Shown piece after piece: positions 15,975-26,146 of a stretch of DNA of 32,141 nucleotides. The notes under the pieces were generated by a model. The model was not told the origin of the DNA, did not search any database, and worked only from the letters and a program-made list of their open reading frames with translations. A program made the translations under genes and the position numbers. Source of the DNA: Caryophanales bacterium (GTDB taxonomy: Bacteria > Bacillota > Bacilli > JARBTR01); the NCBI GenBank assembly GCA_029240105.1, contig JARBTR010000014.1:1-32141 (forward strand). Reading direction: 5' to 3'. Numbering within the stretch: the stretch's first letter is position 1; every line of letters starts with the position of its first letter.

Positions 15975-17156
15975 CTAGTTACCCCCATTGCGTGTAGGTT
16001 CGTTTAGTTGATATGTTCTCATAATATTTGAATCAACCCGAACAACAAAGTCAATTTTAGAAAGTCTTTTTCCCCAGTCTTTTTCATACTTTTCCCAAAC
16101 TGTTGGATGTTTCTGATAAAAATGAGACCCTATTCCAATAAAATCTTGTTCTGTTTTTTGTGCTTCTTGAATCGCACCCATTACCATCTTTTTAACTGTT
16201 TCATTTTGTGCTTTTTCTATAAACTCTAAATCACTTTTGTTAAATATGTCTTTGTGACCAAAAATTTCATCCAAATTAGTAGTAATATCTATAGTTATGG
16301 TTGCTTTTAATTTATCGTTTTTCATAATTAAGGGCTCTATTTTCGTCCTACTAGCCATAATCTCAAGTGAAATATTTTCCCCTTTTTTATCTTTCACAAC
16401 GATGATACCACCCTCATTTAGGTTTCGAAGCCATGTTAATCCTCTAACTTCATTATGGTTTAAAAATTTGATGAATTTATCTCCATTAAAAATTGCAAAT
16501 CCATCTAAGTAAATGTCCATTTTACCCTTTTCTGACTTTTGTAATGATTTTTTCATTTCAACACTTGGTATGTACAAAGAAAGGTATGGCTTGTCTAAAA
16601 TAAACATAGCTTCTGCTAAAGGGACTTTTGTAGATAAGGACAAAGTATCACTTGCAACTTCCAAATGTGAAAGTCTATCTGAGATAAAATACTCACCCTT
16701 TCCAGACTTTTCTAAGAAATCTTGAGCGGTCATGCCTTTTACAATATATATCCTAGAATTCAACCTAAGTTCGTGATCTCTTGATATAAAATCAATACAT
16801 TCTAGCAAGCCATGTTTCGCCATTTGCTCACTAATTAAGATGTACTCAGTATGACCAAAAAAAGGTTTTTTTTCAGAAAACAGGTTAAGTCTTCTAATAG
16901 CGTCAAATACAGTCTTTCCATCAGCAGTAATATTTATTGATTTAGATGGTTGTGATGAACCACTACCTCCCGTTTGTAAGGATACATTTTTTGCAGAAGC
17001 CGTTACTCTAATATTCCCTTTTTTGGGCTTATCAAAGGCAATAACTTTTATAAATGTCAAATCATCAATTTCTGTTCTACCTTTTAAAAAAGGTTTGCAA
17101 CCTGCTAAGGAAATTGAAATGAATACAATATTCAAAAGAATAATTACTTTTTTCAT
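15975..17156 (-). CDS. Spore germinant receptor C subunit lipoprotein (GerAC/GerKC family)
   Basis: A 393-residue lipoprotein. The signal peptide ends in the lipobox LAGC with the lipidated cysteine at C20. The mature part has the GerAC pattern: DDLTFIKVIAFDKPKKGN near the start, GHTEYILISEQMAKHG in the first domain, and the C-terminal domain with IGIGSHFYQKHPTVWEKYEKDW. It anchors to the outer face of the inner spore membrane with the A and B subunits. The ATG lies two bases after the A-subunit stop and uses the AGGAG in that gene's last codons. Confidence 0.9.
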   Translation of the reverse strand: MKKVIILLNIVFISISLAGCKPFLKGRTEIDDLTFIKVIAFDKPKKGNIRVTASAKNVSLQTGGSGSSQPSKSINITADGKTVFDAIRRLNLFSEKKPFFGHTEYILISEQMAKHGLLECIDFISRDHELRLNSRIYIVKGMTAQDFLEKSGKGEYFISDRLSHLEVASDTLSLSTKVPLAEAMFILDKPYLSLYIPSVEMKKSLQKSEKGKMDIYLDGFAIFNGDKFIKFLNHNEVRGLTWLRNLNEGGIIVVKDKKGENISLEIMASRTKIEPLIMKNDKLKATITIDITTNLDEIFGHKDIFNKSDLEFIEKAQNETVKKMVMGAIQEAQKTEQDFIGIGSHFYQKHPTVWEKYEKDWGKRLSKIDFVVRVDSNIMRTYQLNEPTRNGGN

Positions 17157-17158
17157 TG

Positions 17159-18685
17159 TTATTTCATTCTCCTTTTATTAATTGGACCAAGAGCTAATGG
17201 TCTTTCCTTTTGGAATTTTAATGGCAACCTAAAAAATGTATCTTGATATTGATTATCCTTACTTGCAACTATTGGTGATAGATAAGGGACACCAAAGCTT
17301 TCCATTTGACATAAATGAAATAACAAAATTAACAAACCAGTACATAAACCAAAAATACCCATTAGACTACTAAAGATTACTAAAACAAATCTCCATAGAC
17401 GTAGTGCATTTGAGAGGTCTTGATTTGGCATGGTAAAGCTTGTAATAGCTGTTATGGCTATAACTACAACAGTTGCTGGTGACAATAGTTTTGCTTCAAC
17501 AGCAGATTGGCCTACAACTAACGCTCCAACGATTGAAACTGCCTGTCCGATTGATTTGGGAAGTCTTAAACCTGCTTCGACTAACACTTCGAAAGCTGCC
17601 AACATTAATATAACTTCAACAAACATTGGAAATGGAACTCCCTCTTTTGCACTTGCAATAGATGTCGCAAGTTCTGATGGAATCATCTCTTGATGAAATG
17701 AAGTTATTGCAATATAAAGTGAGGGAATTATCAATGTAAAAAACAATGCAACATATCTTAAAAACCTTATTGAAGAGCTTATAAGAAAATGTTGAGAATA
17801 ATCCTCAGGTGCCTGTAATAACTCTATAAAAGTTGCTGGAATTACATAAGCAATAGGAAGACCATCAATGATTAATCCAACTTTACCGTCAACAATATTT
17901 GAACAGAACTTATCTGGTCTTTCGGTATATATAACTTGAGGAAATGGACTATTTACGTCATCAACAATAAATTCCTCAATAAATCCAGCTGTAATTGCTC
18001 TATCGACTTCAATAGCATTAAGTCTTTTCTTTACTTCATCAATAATATTTCTATTTGTAATATTGTTCATGTAAACAGTTGCAACTGGAGTCCGTGATTG
18101 CTTTCCAACGACTGTTTCTTCTATTACAAGGTTATGTGATTTTATATTCCGTCTAATTGTGGCTGTATTTATTCTTAATAGTTCAACAAAACTATCTTTC
18201 GAACCTTTTAGTACACTCTCACCCGTTGGCTCCGATATACTACGTTTTTCAAAACCTTTTGCATCGATAACAATAGCTGTTTTTTCGCTATCGAAAACGA
18301 GAAGAGTTGCCCCATAAAGAAGTGCGCTCATTGCTTTATTAAGCTCTGTAACTTTTTGCTGGCTTACAAAATACAATTTGCCACTATCAATTTGTTTTAT
18401 AACTTCTTTCACGTTTACCGCTTCATTAAACACTTTTTCTTGAATAATAGGTTTTAGTATGTAATTACTGATGTAATCACTATTAATTAGCCCATCAACA
18501 AAAATAAGCGTAAATTTTAATTTCTTATTATCATTAATAAAAATATCACGGAATTTCACATCCGAATTTTTTTCTAATAGGCCTTTTATGTTGTCAGTTA
18601 AAAGATCAAGATCGTTGCGATCCAGTCTTTCATCAAATGATGTGCTTTCATCCTCTTTATATTTCTTCTTACTTTTAAAAAACAA
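17159..18685 (-). CDS. Spore germinant receptor A subunit (GerAA/GerKA family)
   Basis: About 508 residues. A cytoplasmic N-terminal portion (about 1-285) includes SEPTGESVLKGSKDSFVE and NIVDGKVGLIIDGLP, both hallmarks of GerAA proteins. A membrane domain with four or five helices follows (about 290-460), containing SLYIAITSFHQEMIPSELATSI and the PKSIGQAVSIVGALVVGQ motif. The start is probably the TTG at 18685, placed correctly after GGGAAGTGAT and giving an LFFKSKKKYKED-type N-terminus. A TTG at 18709 would add eight codons without a ribosome binding site. It is the first gene of the operon, 44 bases downstream of a sigma-G-like promoter. Confidence 0.9.
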   Translation of the reverse strand: MFFKSKKKYKEDESTSFDERLDRNDLDLLTDNIKGLLEKNSDVKFRDIFINDNKKLKFTLIFVDGLINSDYISNYILKPIIQEKVFNEAVNVKEVIKQIDSGKLYFVSQQKVTELNKAMSALLYGATLLVFDSEKTAIVIDAKGFEKRSISEPTGESVLKGSKDSFVELLRINTATIRRNIKSHNLVIEETVVGKQSRTPVATVYMNNITNRNIIDEVKKRLNAIEVDRAITAGFIEEFIVDDVNSPFPQVIYTERPDKFCSNIVDGKVGLIIDGLPIAYVIPATFIELLQAPEDYSQHFLISSSIRFLRYVALFFTLIIPSLYIAITSFHQEMIPSELATSIASAKEGVPFPMFVEVILMLAAFEVLVEAGLRLPKSIGQAVSIVGALVVGQSAVEAKLLSPATVVVIAITAITSFTMPNQDLSNALRLWRFVLVIFSSLMGIFGLCTGLLILLFHLCQMESFGVPYLSPIVASKDNQYQDTFFRLPLKFQKERPLALGPINKRRMK

Positions 18686-18728
18686 ATTTATCACTTCCCT
18701 ATTAAACAAAATTAATCTCTTGATAAGT

Positions 18729-18757
18729 TAGTATGTTTAAAATTTTTACTTCAATTC
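18729..18757 (-). promoter_or_regulatory. SigmaG-like (forespore) promoter of the germinant receptor operon
   Basis: On the minus strand GAATT (18753-18757) and CATACTA (18729-18735) are separated by 17 bases. This fits the sigma-G pattern (G-x-A-T-[AT] around -35, CATAC/ATA at -10, 17-18 spacer) and is what GerA-type operons use in the forespore. Confidence 0.7.
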
Positions 18758-18870
18758 GCAGAAATAATTAAGGCAAGCTGAAAAAATACAGTAAGTAAAA
18801 TTACAAAAATTAGAGATTCTAAGTCAAATGTTTTCGTGATAATTTGTTTTACTCATATATCATTTTTGTC

Positions 18871-18918
18871 AATGCAAAAAAACGCCAAATTGGACATAAG
18901 TACAATTTGGCGTTTTTC
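18871..18918 (-). terminator. Terminator after gcvPB
   Basis: Minus-strand AAAACGCCAAATTG and CAATTTGGCGTTTT form a 14-bp stem around a ten-base loop and run into TTTT. It separates the glycine cleavage genes from the germination operon. Confidence 0.88.
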
Positions 18919-18929
18919 ATAATAAGGTT

Positions 18930-20390
18930 TTATTCTTTCACATATCTCAGTACTGGCTTACGAGCAGCCAGAGTTTCATCAAGGCGTTTTACAACCGTTG
19001 TATGTGGTGCATTTTGAACGATTTCAGGATTTTGAATTGCTTCATTTGCAATTTGAATCATAATATCACAGAAACCATCCAATGTTTCCTTTGATTCTGT
19101 TTCTGTTGGTTCAACCATAATACCTTCTTCTACAATCAAAGGGAAGTAGATTGTTGGAGGATGGTATCCGAAATCAAGAAGGCGTTTTGCAATATCTAAA
19201 GTACGCACACCTAATTTCTTTTGTCGGCGACCAGATAACACAAATTCATGTTTACAATGACGGTCGAATGGTAGATCAAAATGTTCTTGCAGGCGACGCA
19301 TCATGTAGTTAGCATTCAATACTGCATACTCTGTCACTGCTTTTAATCCATCTGGACCCATGGAGCGGATATATGTGTAGGCACGAACATTGATTCCGAA
19401 GTTGCCATAATATTGCTTTACACGGCCAATTGATTCAGGTCGGTCAAAATCTAATTTATAAGACTCGCCATCTTTTACGATAACTGGTCTTGGAAGATAT
19501 GGAATTAAATCAGCCTTGCATCCTACTGGACCAGATCCAGGGCCACCACCACCATGAGGGCCAGTGAACGTTTTGTGTAAATTCAAATGAACAACATCAA
19601 ATCCCATATCCCCTGGGCGAGCTTTTGACATTACAGCATTTAAGTTAGCGCCATCGTAATACAATTTCCCCCCAGCTTCGTGGACAATTTTTGCCATTTC
19701 AAGAATGTTTTCTTCAAATAAACCTAACGTATTTGGATTTGTCAACATAAGTGCTGCTGTGTCTTCGCCAACATGCGCTTTCAAATCCTCGATATCGACT
19801 AGTCCGTTTTCAAGTGACTTGATTGTAACTGTTTCATATCCAGCAATCGTTGCAGAAGCTGGGTTAGTGCCATGTGCTGAGTCCGGTACGATAACCTTTG
19901 TACGCTTATGATCCCCACGAGCTTCATGATATGCACGGATTAACATTAAACCAGTCCATTCACCATGTGCTCCAGCTGCTGGTTGCAATGTTACTTCATC
20001 CATACCTGTAATTTCTTTTAAGGACTCTTGTAATTCGAATAAGAGTTCTAGAGCACCTTGGGTAGATTCTTCAGGTTGATATGGATGTAAATGGGCGAAA
20101 CCGTCCATTCTACAAACAGCTTCGTTTACCTTTGGATTGTACTTCATTGTACATGATCCAAGTGGATAGAAGCCCGAATCAACACCATGATTACGATTAG
20201 ACAAAGCTGTGTAATGACGCATGATATCAAGTTCGGATAATTCTGGTAGTTCAGGGCTTTCTTGTCGTAAATATTCACTAGGGATTAGCTCAGAAACAGA
20301 AAATTCTGGTGTATCAAAATTGGGTAATGAATACCCTTTTCGACCTTCTCTGCTACCTTCAAATATCAATGGTTGATATTCGTTACGCAT
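18930..20390 (-). CDS. gcvPB: Glycine dehydrogenase (decarboxylating) subunit 2, P-protein
   Basis: A 486-residue PLP-dependent subunit of the split P-protein of the glycine cleavage system; it decarboxylates glycine and passes aminomethyl to lipoyl-GcvH. The PLP lysine is K273 in [19 protein letters not shown] (the glycine-rich loop follows directly). Length equals the Bacillus protein. Its ATG overlaps the end of gcvPA by eight bases (ATGCGTAA), with GGGGGA upstream, so the two subunits are translated in a coupled way. Confidence 0.96.
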   Translation of the reverse strand: MRNEYQPLIFEGSREGRKGYSLPNFDTPEFSVSELIPSEYLRQESPELPELSELDIMRHYTALSNRNHGVDSGFYPLGSCTMKYNPKVNEAVCRMDGFAHLHPYQPEESTQGALELLFELQESLKEITGMDEVTLQPAAGAHGEWTGLMLIRAYHEARGDHKRTKVIVPDSAHGTNPASATIAGYETVTIKSLENGLVDIEDLKAHVGEDTAALMLTNPNTLGLFEENILEMAKIVHEAGGKLYYDGANLNAVMSKARPGDMGFDVVHLNLHKTFTGPHGGGGPGSGPVGCKADLIPYLPRPVIVKDGESYKLDFDRPESIGRVKQYYGNFGINVRAYTYIRSMGPDGLKAVTEYAVLNANYMMRRLQEHFDLPFDRHCKHEFVLSGRRQKKLGVRTLDIAKRLLDFGYHPPTIYFPLIVEEGIMVEPTETESKETLDGFCDIMIQIANEAIQNPEIVQNAPHTTVVKRLDETLAARKPVLRYVKE

Positions 20391-21729
20391 GTAAATCCCC
20401 CATTTCTCTTACGAATGTATCGATATCTGCTTTTTTTCTCATTTCAGTAACGCACACAAGCATGCAATTCTTAAGTTCTGGATAATTTTTTTCAAGATTA
20501 AATCCGCCAATAAATCCTTTTTGTAAAAGTCGCTTATTCGCAGCATCTACGTTAATAGGAAGACGAACGATGAATTCATTGAAACCTGGTCCTTCATATA
20601 CAACTTCAAAACCTGCACTCTTAAATTGATTTCTTGCGTAATGAGCTTTTTGAATGTTTTGAGAAGCCATTTCTCTTACACCTTGTTTTCCAAGTGTGGC
20701 CATACTGACTGAAGCAGCTAACGCACATAAAGCTTGGTTTGAACAGATATTAGATGTCGCTTTATCACGACGAATATGTTGTTCGCGAGCTTGTAAGGTT
20801 AATACAAAACCTCGTTTACCTTCTTCATCTACCGTTTGACCTACGAGTCTTCCAGGAACCTTACGCATTAACTTTTCCGTTACAGCGAAGAAACCACAGT
20901 ATGGACCTCCATAAGATGTTGGGATACCAAAAGGTTGTGCATCACCAACAACAATGTCCGCACCAAACTTTCCAGGTGGTGTTAATACTCCCAGAGCTAA
21001 TGGATTACTCGAAACAACAAACAAGGATTTATTAGCATGTGTGATTTTTTCAATAGCAGCTAAATCTTCAATTCGCCCAAAGAAATTTGGATATTGAACT
21101 AATACACATGCTGTATTTTCGTTCATTAATTCTTCTAACTGAGTTAGAGAAGTAACACCATCTTGTTCTGGGATTTCCACAACCTCAAGATTTTGCCCTC
21201 TTGCATACGTTTGAAGGATTTCTCTAGTATCCGGTTGAACGGTGCGTGACACTAATATTTGCTTACGACGTGTATGTCCAGCAGAAAGCATTGCAGCTTC
21301 AGCAAGAGCTGTACCACCATCATACATTGACGCGTTAGCCACTTCCATGCCTGTCATTTCACAAATCATCGTTTGAAATTCAAAAATCGCTTGCAGCACA
21401 CCTTGTGAAATCTCAGGTTGATATGGTGTGTAAGCAGTATAAAATTCAGAACGTGATAAAACATGGTCTACAACAACAGGAATGTAATGGTCATATGCTC
21501 CTGCACCTAAGAATGATTTATATTCTTTTAAATTTGCATTTTTCTTAGCCATAGCAGCCATTTCAGCAAGCAAGTCTGGCTCACTTACAGCTGCCTTGAT
21601 GTTGTATTCCCCTTTAAACCGAACACTTTCAGGAATATCCGCAAACAATTCATCAATGGATGAAACACCAATACGGTCTAACATCTCTTTTTGATCTTGA
21701 TCAGTCATCGGCAAATAACGATGTTGCAT
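20383..21729 (-). CDS. gcvPA: Glycine dehydrogenase (decarboxylating) subunit 1, P-protein
   Basis: A 448-residue partner of GcvPB with the fold-type I aminotransferase shape but without the PLP lysine, as usual for this subunit. Typical stretches are [37 protein letters not shown], and [27 protein letters not shown] precedes the ATG at 21729. It follows gcvT after 64 bases and overlaps gcvPB. Confidence 0.96.
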   Translation of the reverse strand: MQHRYLPMTDQDQKEMLDRIGVSSIDELFADIPESVRFKGEYNIKAAVSEPDLLAEMAAMAKKNANLKEYKSFLGAGAYDHYIPVVVDHVLSRSEFYTAYTPYQPEISQGVLQAIFEFQTMICEMTGMEVANASMYDGGTALAEAAMLSAGHTRRKQILVSRTVQPDTREILQTYARGQNLEVVEIPEQDGVTSLTQLEELMNENTACVLVQYPNFFGRIEDLAAIEKITHANKSLFVVSSNPLALGVLTPPGKFGADIVVGDAQPFGIPTSYGGPYCGFFAVTEKLMRKVPGRLVGQTVDEEGKRGFVLTLQAREQHIRRDKATSNICSNQALCALAASVSMATLGKQGVREMASQNIQKAHYARNQFKSAGFEVVYEGPGFNEFIVRLPINVDAANKRLLQKGFIGGFNLEKNYPELKNCMLVCVTEMRKKADIDTFVREMGDLHA

Positions 21730-21793
21730 GAGACTTCTCCTCTCAGATTTGAGTTTTAAAATTTGATAAGTACTTTTATTTAAATAGAGTTAT

Positions 21794-22894
21794 TTACTTT
21801 TTTTCACGTTTGTAAAAAGGGGTTGCAACAACTTCTGCTTTTAATCGTTTTCCACGAATTTCAATCTCAACTTGTGTTCCAACTGCAGTGTGCTCTGCTT
21901 TTAAAAGTGCTAGACCAATATTGCGCTTCGATGTTGGAACTTGAGTACCAGTGGTCACTTCCCCAATAAGTTCATCATTAATGTAAACTGGATATCCATG
22001 ACGAGGAATACCGCGGTCGATCATTTCTACGCCCACTACCTTACGTGGGGCACCATTTTCTTTATATTCTTTTAAAACCGCTTTTCCAATGAAGTCAGCT
22101 TCAACATCTGTTTTAACTGCGAAACCCATTCCTGCTTCTACAGGGGAAATATCCGCCGATAGTTCTTGACCGTAAAGAGGTAAACACGCTTCAAAACGTA
22201 ATGTGTCACGCGCTCCTAAACCACATGGTAAGACACCGAATTCAGCCCCAGCTTCAAGAATTGCATTCCATACTTTTACGATTTCATCTGCAGGTGCATA
22301 AATTTCAAATCCGTCCTCACCAGTATATCCAGTACGAGCAATCACAGAAGGAACTTCTGCTACTTTGCCATTCGTGAATCCAAAGAAACTTACTTCAGCT
22401 AAATTTACATCTGTAATTTTTTGTAATGTATTTACTGCTAATGGACCTTGCAATGCAACCTGCCCAATTGAATCTGATATGTTTACAAGTTTTAGATTCG
22501 CTGGTTTATGTTCTCGCATCCATGCGAAATCTTTCTCAATATTAGAAGCATTTACACAAATAAAGAAATCATCTTCACCTTGTTTATAAATGATTAAGTC
22601 ATCAACGGAGCCACCATTCGGATAGCACATGATATTGTACTGAGCTTTTCCTACTTTTAACTTTGAGACATCATTTGTCAAAATAGATTGTAAAAATGCC
22701 TCTGCACCCTTACCTTTTAAAGTGAATTCACCCATATGAGAAACATCGAAAAGGCCTGCTTTCGTTCTTACAGCTTCATGTTCTTCCTTAATACTCGAAA
22801 ATTGAACAGGTAATTCCCATCCACCGAAATCTATTGTCTTACCGCCATGTTCTTTGTACACATCAAAAAGAGGTGTTCGAAGTAGTTCTGTCAT
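21794..22894 (-). CDS. gcvT: Aminomethyltransferase, T-protein of glycine cleavage
   Basis: A 366-residue folate-dependent T-protein that releases ammonia and makes methylene-THF from aminomethyl-GcvH. The N-terminal FDVSHMGEF, the central [16 protein letters not shown] and [16 protein letters not shown], and the C-terminal [19 protein letters not shown] barrel domain are all present. AAAGGAGACAACC precedes the ATG. It is the first gene of gcvT-gcvPA-gcvPB. The 242 bases to the divergent yqhH do not show the tandem glycine aptamers that usually control this operon in Bacillus. Confidence 0.96.
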   Translation of the reverse strand: MTELLRTPLFDVYKEHGGKTIDFGGWELPVQFSSIKEEHEAVRTKAGLFDVSHMGEFTLKGKGAEAFLQSILTNDVSKLKVGKAQYNIMCYPNGGSVDDLIIYKQGEDDFFICVNASNIEKDFAWMREHKPANLKLVNISDSIGQVALQGPLAVNTLQKITDVNLAEVSFFGFTNGKVAEVPSVIARTGYTGEDGFEIYAPADEIVKVWNAILEAGAEFGVLPCGLGARDTLRFEACLPLYGQELSADISPVEAGMGFAVKTDVEADFIGKAVLKEYKENGAPRKVVGVEMIDRGIPRHGYPVYINDELIGEVTTGTQVPTSKRNIGLALLKAEHTAVGTQVEIEIRGKRLKAEVVATPFYKREKK

Positions 22895-23082
22895 GGTTGT
22901 CTCCTTTCATTTTCGGGCTCTCAAAACCTAACTGCTTTTCAAGAACCATCTCTTTTCCCATAAAAATTCCATATTTTTACCGTATTTATTCATAAAAAAC
23001 CATCAAAATGGCAAATATAAAAATCTGAATATATACAAAAATATGGTACCACTAGAAAATTGATTAAAGCAATATATTTAAC

Positions 23083-23112
23083 AAAAATTCGACATAATTT
23101 AGACGAATTTTT
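23083..23112 (+). repeat. 9-bp inverted repeat in the yqhH leader
   Basis: AAAAATTCG and CGAATTTTT flank a 12-base loop, about ten bases before the yqhH ribosome binding site. The arms are AT-rich and could be a weak hairpin or an operator. Confidence 0.35.
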
Positions 23113-23136
23113 TAAAATGCGGAGGTTTTTGACGTT

Positions 23137-24768
23137 ATGAAAAATATAACGGTTTCTTTCAATCCAGAATGGCGTCAAATTTTCGAGAAAAAAGTGGCTG
23201 AAGATGGACCTTGGTGTAATTATGATCTCTATAAATTGGCTATTAAATCCGCAAAGAGCACCTTAGTTCCCGATTTTCATGGATTAAAAGTAAAAGAGTT
23301 TCTTGCCAATTTTGAACCTCTAGAACACCAACTACAAACTGCACAAGAAGTCATTGAAAAAATGAATGGTAAAGCAATCCTTGCAGATGAAGTAGGACTT
23401 GGGAAGACCATCGAGGCTGGACTTATTTTAAAAGAATACTTGATTCGTGGTTTAGTAAAAAAAGTTTTAATTCTAGTTCCAGCATCATTAGCATCCCAAT
23501 GGTCTCAAGAATTAATTGAAAAATTTCATATTCCTGCTGTTATTTATAAAAAAAATATGGGATGGAATTCCTATAACATCTTTATCAGTTCCATTGATAT
23601 GGCAAAACGTGCGGAAAATATGGAACAACTCGTACAGGAAGAATTTGACCTTATTATTATTGATGAAGCACATAAATTAAAAAACAAACAAACAAAAAAC
23701 TATGAACTTGTTCAAAAACTAAGTAAAAAGTATTGTCTACTTTTGACAGCAACACCTATTCAGAACAAACTTGAAGAAATTTTTTATCTAGTTTCTCTAT
23801 TGAAACCAGGTCATCTTGGTAACTATGAAGCATTTATGAAACGTTTCTCAACAGCAAAACGTTCTGTTCAAGACGACCATATTTTAAAAGAACTCATTAG
23901 TAAGGTTATGGTCCGTAATCGACGAGAAAATACTGGTATTGAATGGACAAAACGAAATGTTGAGACTATTTTTATCGAGATGAGTCCTACTGAACGAGTT
24001 TTATATGATGCCGTTTCGAAGTTTCGAAGTGATTTCATGTCCACATTAATTTTACAGCGTGAGGCCTGTAGCAGTAGAGAAGCTGTTTATTTTACACTAA
24101 AAAATTGCGGACATGATGGATTGTTACCTTATATTGAGCAGGTTGACCGGAATTCCAAAGCTGAAAAGGCGTTGGAGTTAATTCAAAAAATTAATGATAA
24201 AGTTTTAATATTCACAGAATATCGTGCCACTCAACTTTATTTACAGTGGTACTTTAAAATGAATGGAATCATTTCAGTTCCTTTTCGAGGTGGATTTAAA
24301 CGAAGTAAGAAAGACTGGATGCAAATGCTTTTCCAAAACCGGGCACAGGTTATGATAGCTACTGAAGCCGGCGGTGAGGGACTAAATTTGCAGTTTTGTC
24401 ATAATATCATTAATTTTGACCTGCCATGGAATCCAATGCGACTTGAGCAACGAATCGGTCGTATACATAGATTTGGACAGACCGAGGATGTTAATATCTA
24501 TAATTTTGCAACGAAAAACACCGTCGAAGAGCATGTTATGCGGATTTTATATGAAAAGATTCAGCTTTTTGAAGATGTAGTTGGTGAATTAGATGACATA
24601 TTGACAAGACTTGAAGTGAAAAATTTAGAAAAGCATCTTGTTGATATTTTAAGCAAATCTAAAACTGAGGGTGAAATGCGAGTCAAAATGGATAATCTGA
24701 CATCGTTAATTGAATTTGCAAAGGAGTTAGGTAATGAGAGCCATAGCCATAGGGTTTATTCGTCATGA
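23137..24768 (+). CDS. yqhH: SNF2-family DEAD/DEAH-box helicase (YqhH)
   Basis: A 543-residue SWI2/SNF2-type ATPase expected to translocate on double-stranded DNA; its cellular role is not known. The Q-like region is EPLEHQLQTAQ, Walker A is ADEVGLGKT (83-91), motif II is DEAH (176-179), motif III is LLTATPIQN, and the second RecA-like domain has EAGGEGLNLQF and QRIGRIHRFGQ (motif VI). Length matches B. subtilis YqhH (about 557). GCGGAGG precedes the ATG. It is divergent from gcvT, as in B. subtilis. Confidence 0.94.
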   Translation: MKNITVSFNPEWRQIFEKKVAEDGPWCNYDLYKLAIKSAKSTLVPDFHGLKVKEFLANFEPLEHQLQTAQEVIEKMNGKAILADEVGLGKTIEAGLILKEYLIRGLVKKVLILVPASLASQWSQELIEKFHIPAVIYKKNMGWNSYNIFISSIDMAKRAENMEQLVQEEFDLIIIDEAHKLKNKQTKNYELVQKLSKKYCLLLTATPIQNKLEEIFYLVSLLKPGHLGNYEAFMKRFSTAKRSVQDDHILKELISKVMVRNRRENTGIEWTKRNVETIFIEMSPTERVLYDAVSKFRSDFMSTLILQREACSSREAVYFTLKNCGHDGLLPYIEQVDRNSKAEKALELIQKINDKVLIFTEYRATQLYLQWYFKMNGIISVPFRGGFKRSKKDWMQMLFQNRAQVMIATEAGGEGLNLQFCHNIINFDLPWNPMRLEQRIGRIHRFGQTEDVNIYNFATKNTVEEHVMRILYEKIQLFEDVVGELDDILTRLEVKNLEKHLVDILSKSKTEGEMRVKMDNLTSLIEFAKELGNESHSHRVYSS

Positions 24769-25020
24769 TTTCATTTTTCTCGTCGTTCTTGTCAAGCGCC
24801 ATATGTTCGATATGGCACTTTCCTCGGCCTAGATAAAAAGGAAATCATTTAGATTAAACTCGAAGACCTTTTCTTGTTTCTTTCGAAGTAAGTCAAGGCA
24901 GAAATGACGAAGCGTATTAAACATACGAGAGGAATTTCTAACGCAGAATTGCAAAGAAAAAAACAAGAAAAGGCCTATGGGTTTGACTCCCATTACCTAA
25001 CAAAATGGAGGAAACACCAC
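24769..25020 (+). other. 252-bp structured spacer between yqhH and yqhG
   Basis: In B. subtilis these genes are nearly contiguous. Here the gap holds a 7-bp perfect hairpin (GCCATAT/ATATGGC, 24798-24816, loop GTTCG). It also has a 13-bp perfect inverted repeat, CCTTTTCTTGTTT at 24867-24879 against AAACAAGAAAAGG at 24961-24973, and a small ATGGG/CCCAT stem at 24977-24993. An open frame from 24904 continues into yqhG but lacks a good ribosome binding site. It could be a dispersed repeat, a regulatory leader or a decayed insertion. Confidence 0.5.
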
Positions 25021-25818
25021 GTGCAGTCGCAGGAAATTCATGACTTTTTACATGATTACTTTGTCTTAAACCAATGCGAAATTCTTGAAAAATCTGGGCA
25101 ATTTCTATCTGTAAAGCTTACAGTAGATCTAGATAAAGCATTGATGAATCGACCATTTTATTGGCATTATCTTGAAAAGACCGGTGGGGAAGCAAACCCA
25201 AGTGTTTTAAATTTTGTTACAGATTGGACTTCAGAAGAGAATAAGAAATATGCAGATCCTAAAAAAGCAAAAGATATAGAAAAAATACATTTTGGTTCAA
25301 CAAGATTGCATCAGATTTTTGAAGCGAATCAAAAGGTCTCTTCTCATATTCGTTTATACGAAAATTGTCAAAATGCATTATTTCCTTGGCTATGCCAAAA
25401 TTTTATTATTTCCTATAAATGCGAGAAGTTAAAATCTGTTTTTTTATCTGTTGGTCTAAACCTGATTAATGGGAATATTATTGAAGATTTTGATTCAAAA
25501 GTTGGGGATTTAGACTTAAAACCAAAAATTGCTGATTTAAGTTATACCCTTCACCCTTTTATCACATTAAATAGTGGATTAAATCGTTTAGAAAACTATG
25601 TTAAAGAGAAACTCTCAACAGAAGATAATGGATGGGCAGTGGAAGCTCGGTATCGATTGGAAAATGAAATCAATTTATTAAATGAATTTTACGAAGATGA
25701 TTTAAACAATGAAATTTATCAAAAAGAAGTGAAAGATTTAAACGATTTATTTACTCCTAAAATCGATGTAAGGGTTTTAAACGGTGGATTATTTTATCTT
25801 TCAAATTCAAATTTCTAG
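25021..25818 (+). CDS. yqhG: YqhG family protein of unknown function
   Basis: A 265-residue protein matching the YqhG family (about 260 residues in B. subtilis); no catalytic motif is recognised. The family blocks QEIHDFLHDYF, MNRPFYWHYLEKTGG and IRLYENCQNALFPWL are present, and the C-terminus is rich in acidic and aromatic residues. I start it at a GTG at 25021: GGAGGA lies eight bases upstream and the product begins (M)QSQEIHDFL, as in relatives. The longer frame from an ATG at 24904 would add a basic 39-residue extension unknown to the family. Its constant company with yqhH suggests a shared process. Confidence 0.85.
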   Translation: MQSQEIHDFLHDYFVLNQCEILEKSGQFLSVKLTVDLDKALMNRPFYWHYLEKTGGEANPSVLNFVTDWTSEENKKYADPKKAKDIEKIHFGSTRLHQIFEANQKVSSHIRLYENCQNALFPWLCQNFIISYKCEKLKSVFLSVGLNLINGNIIEDFDSKVGDLDLKPKIADLSYTLHPFITLNSGLNRLENYVKEKLSTEDNGWAVEARYRLENEINLLNEFYEDDLNNEIYQKEVKDLNDLFTPKIDVRVLNGGLFYLSNSNF

Positions 25819-25823
25819 AAAAA

Positions 25824-25870
25824 AAACTTGCCACTATCTTTGTCAAGATTTGTTGGCAAGTTTCTCTTTC
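25824..25870. terminator. Bidirectional terminator between yqhG and yqzE
   Basis: AAACTTGCCA and TGGCAAGTTT form a ten-bp stem. T-rich tails follow on both strands (TTTCTCTTT on plus, TTTTTTTTC on minus). The stem includes the last codons of yqzE. Confidence 0.8.
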
Positions 25871-26043
25871 ACTTCTGAATAATAAAGGGATAACGACATA
25901 GGAATTACCCCAAACCATCTTTGCATTCTCGGAGGTTGTTCTGCTTTTTTTTGATTCTTTTTCTGTTTTCTGATATCTTTTGGTTCGTCCAAGTATTTTA
26001 CCAACTCAATCGTTATAAATTTGACATAATCATTTGTTTTCAT
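25843..26043 (-). CDS. yqzE: YqzE family protein
   Basis: A 66-residue protein of the YqzE family, unknown function, normally encoded next to the comG operon. The family start (M-x-T-N-D-[YF]-V-[KR]-[FY]-[IL]-T), the basic middle KDIRKQKKNQKK and the RWFGVIPMSL motif are visible. The ribosome binding site is weak. It follows aroK after about 100 bases. Confidence 0.85.
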   Translation of the reverse strand: MKTNDYVKFITIELVKYLDEPKDIRKQKKNQKKAEQPPRMQRWFGVIPMSLSLYYSEVKEKLANKS

Positions 26044-26146
26044 ACTTTGATTTTTGACAATATAAACTGATTTTATACTAATTAAAGGATCGTTTTAGAT
26101 GTATTTGAAAGCAAATAACTTACTTCTATCACTTCCAATGAATCAG

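Noticed and set aside
24904..25020. Longer YqhG start at ATG 24904
   Set aside because: The ribosome binding site is poor, while the GTG at 25021 has GGAGGA and matches the family N-terminus.
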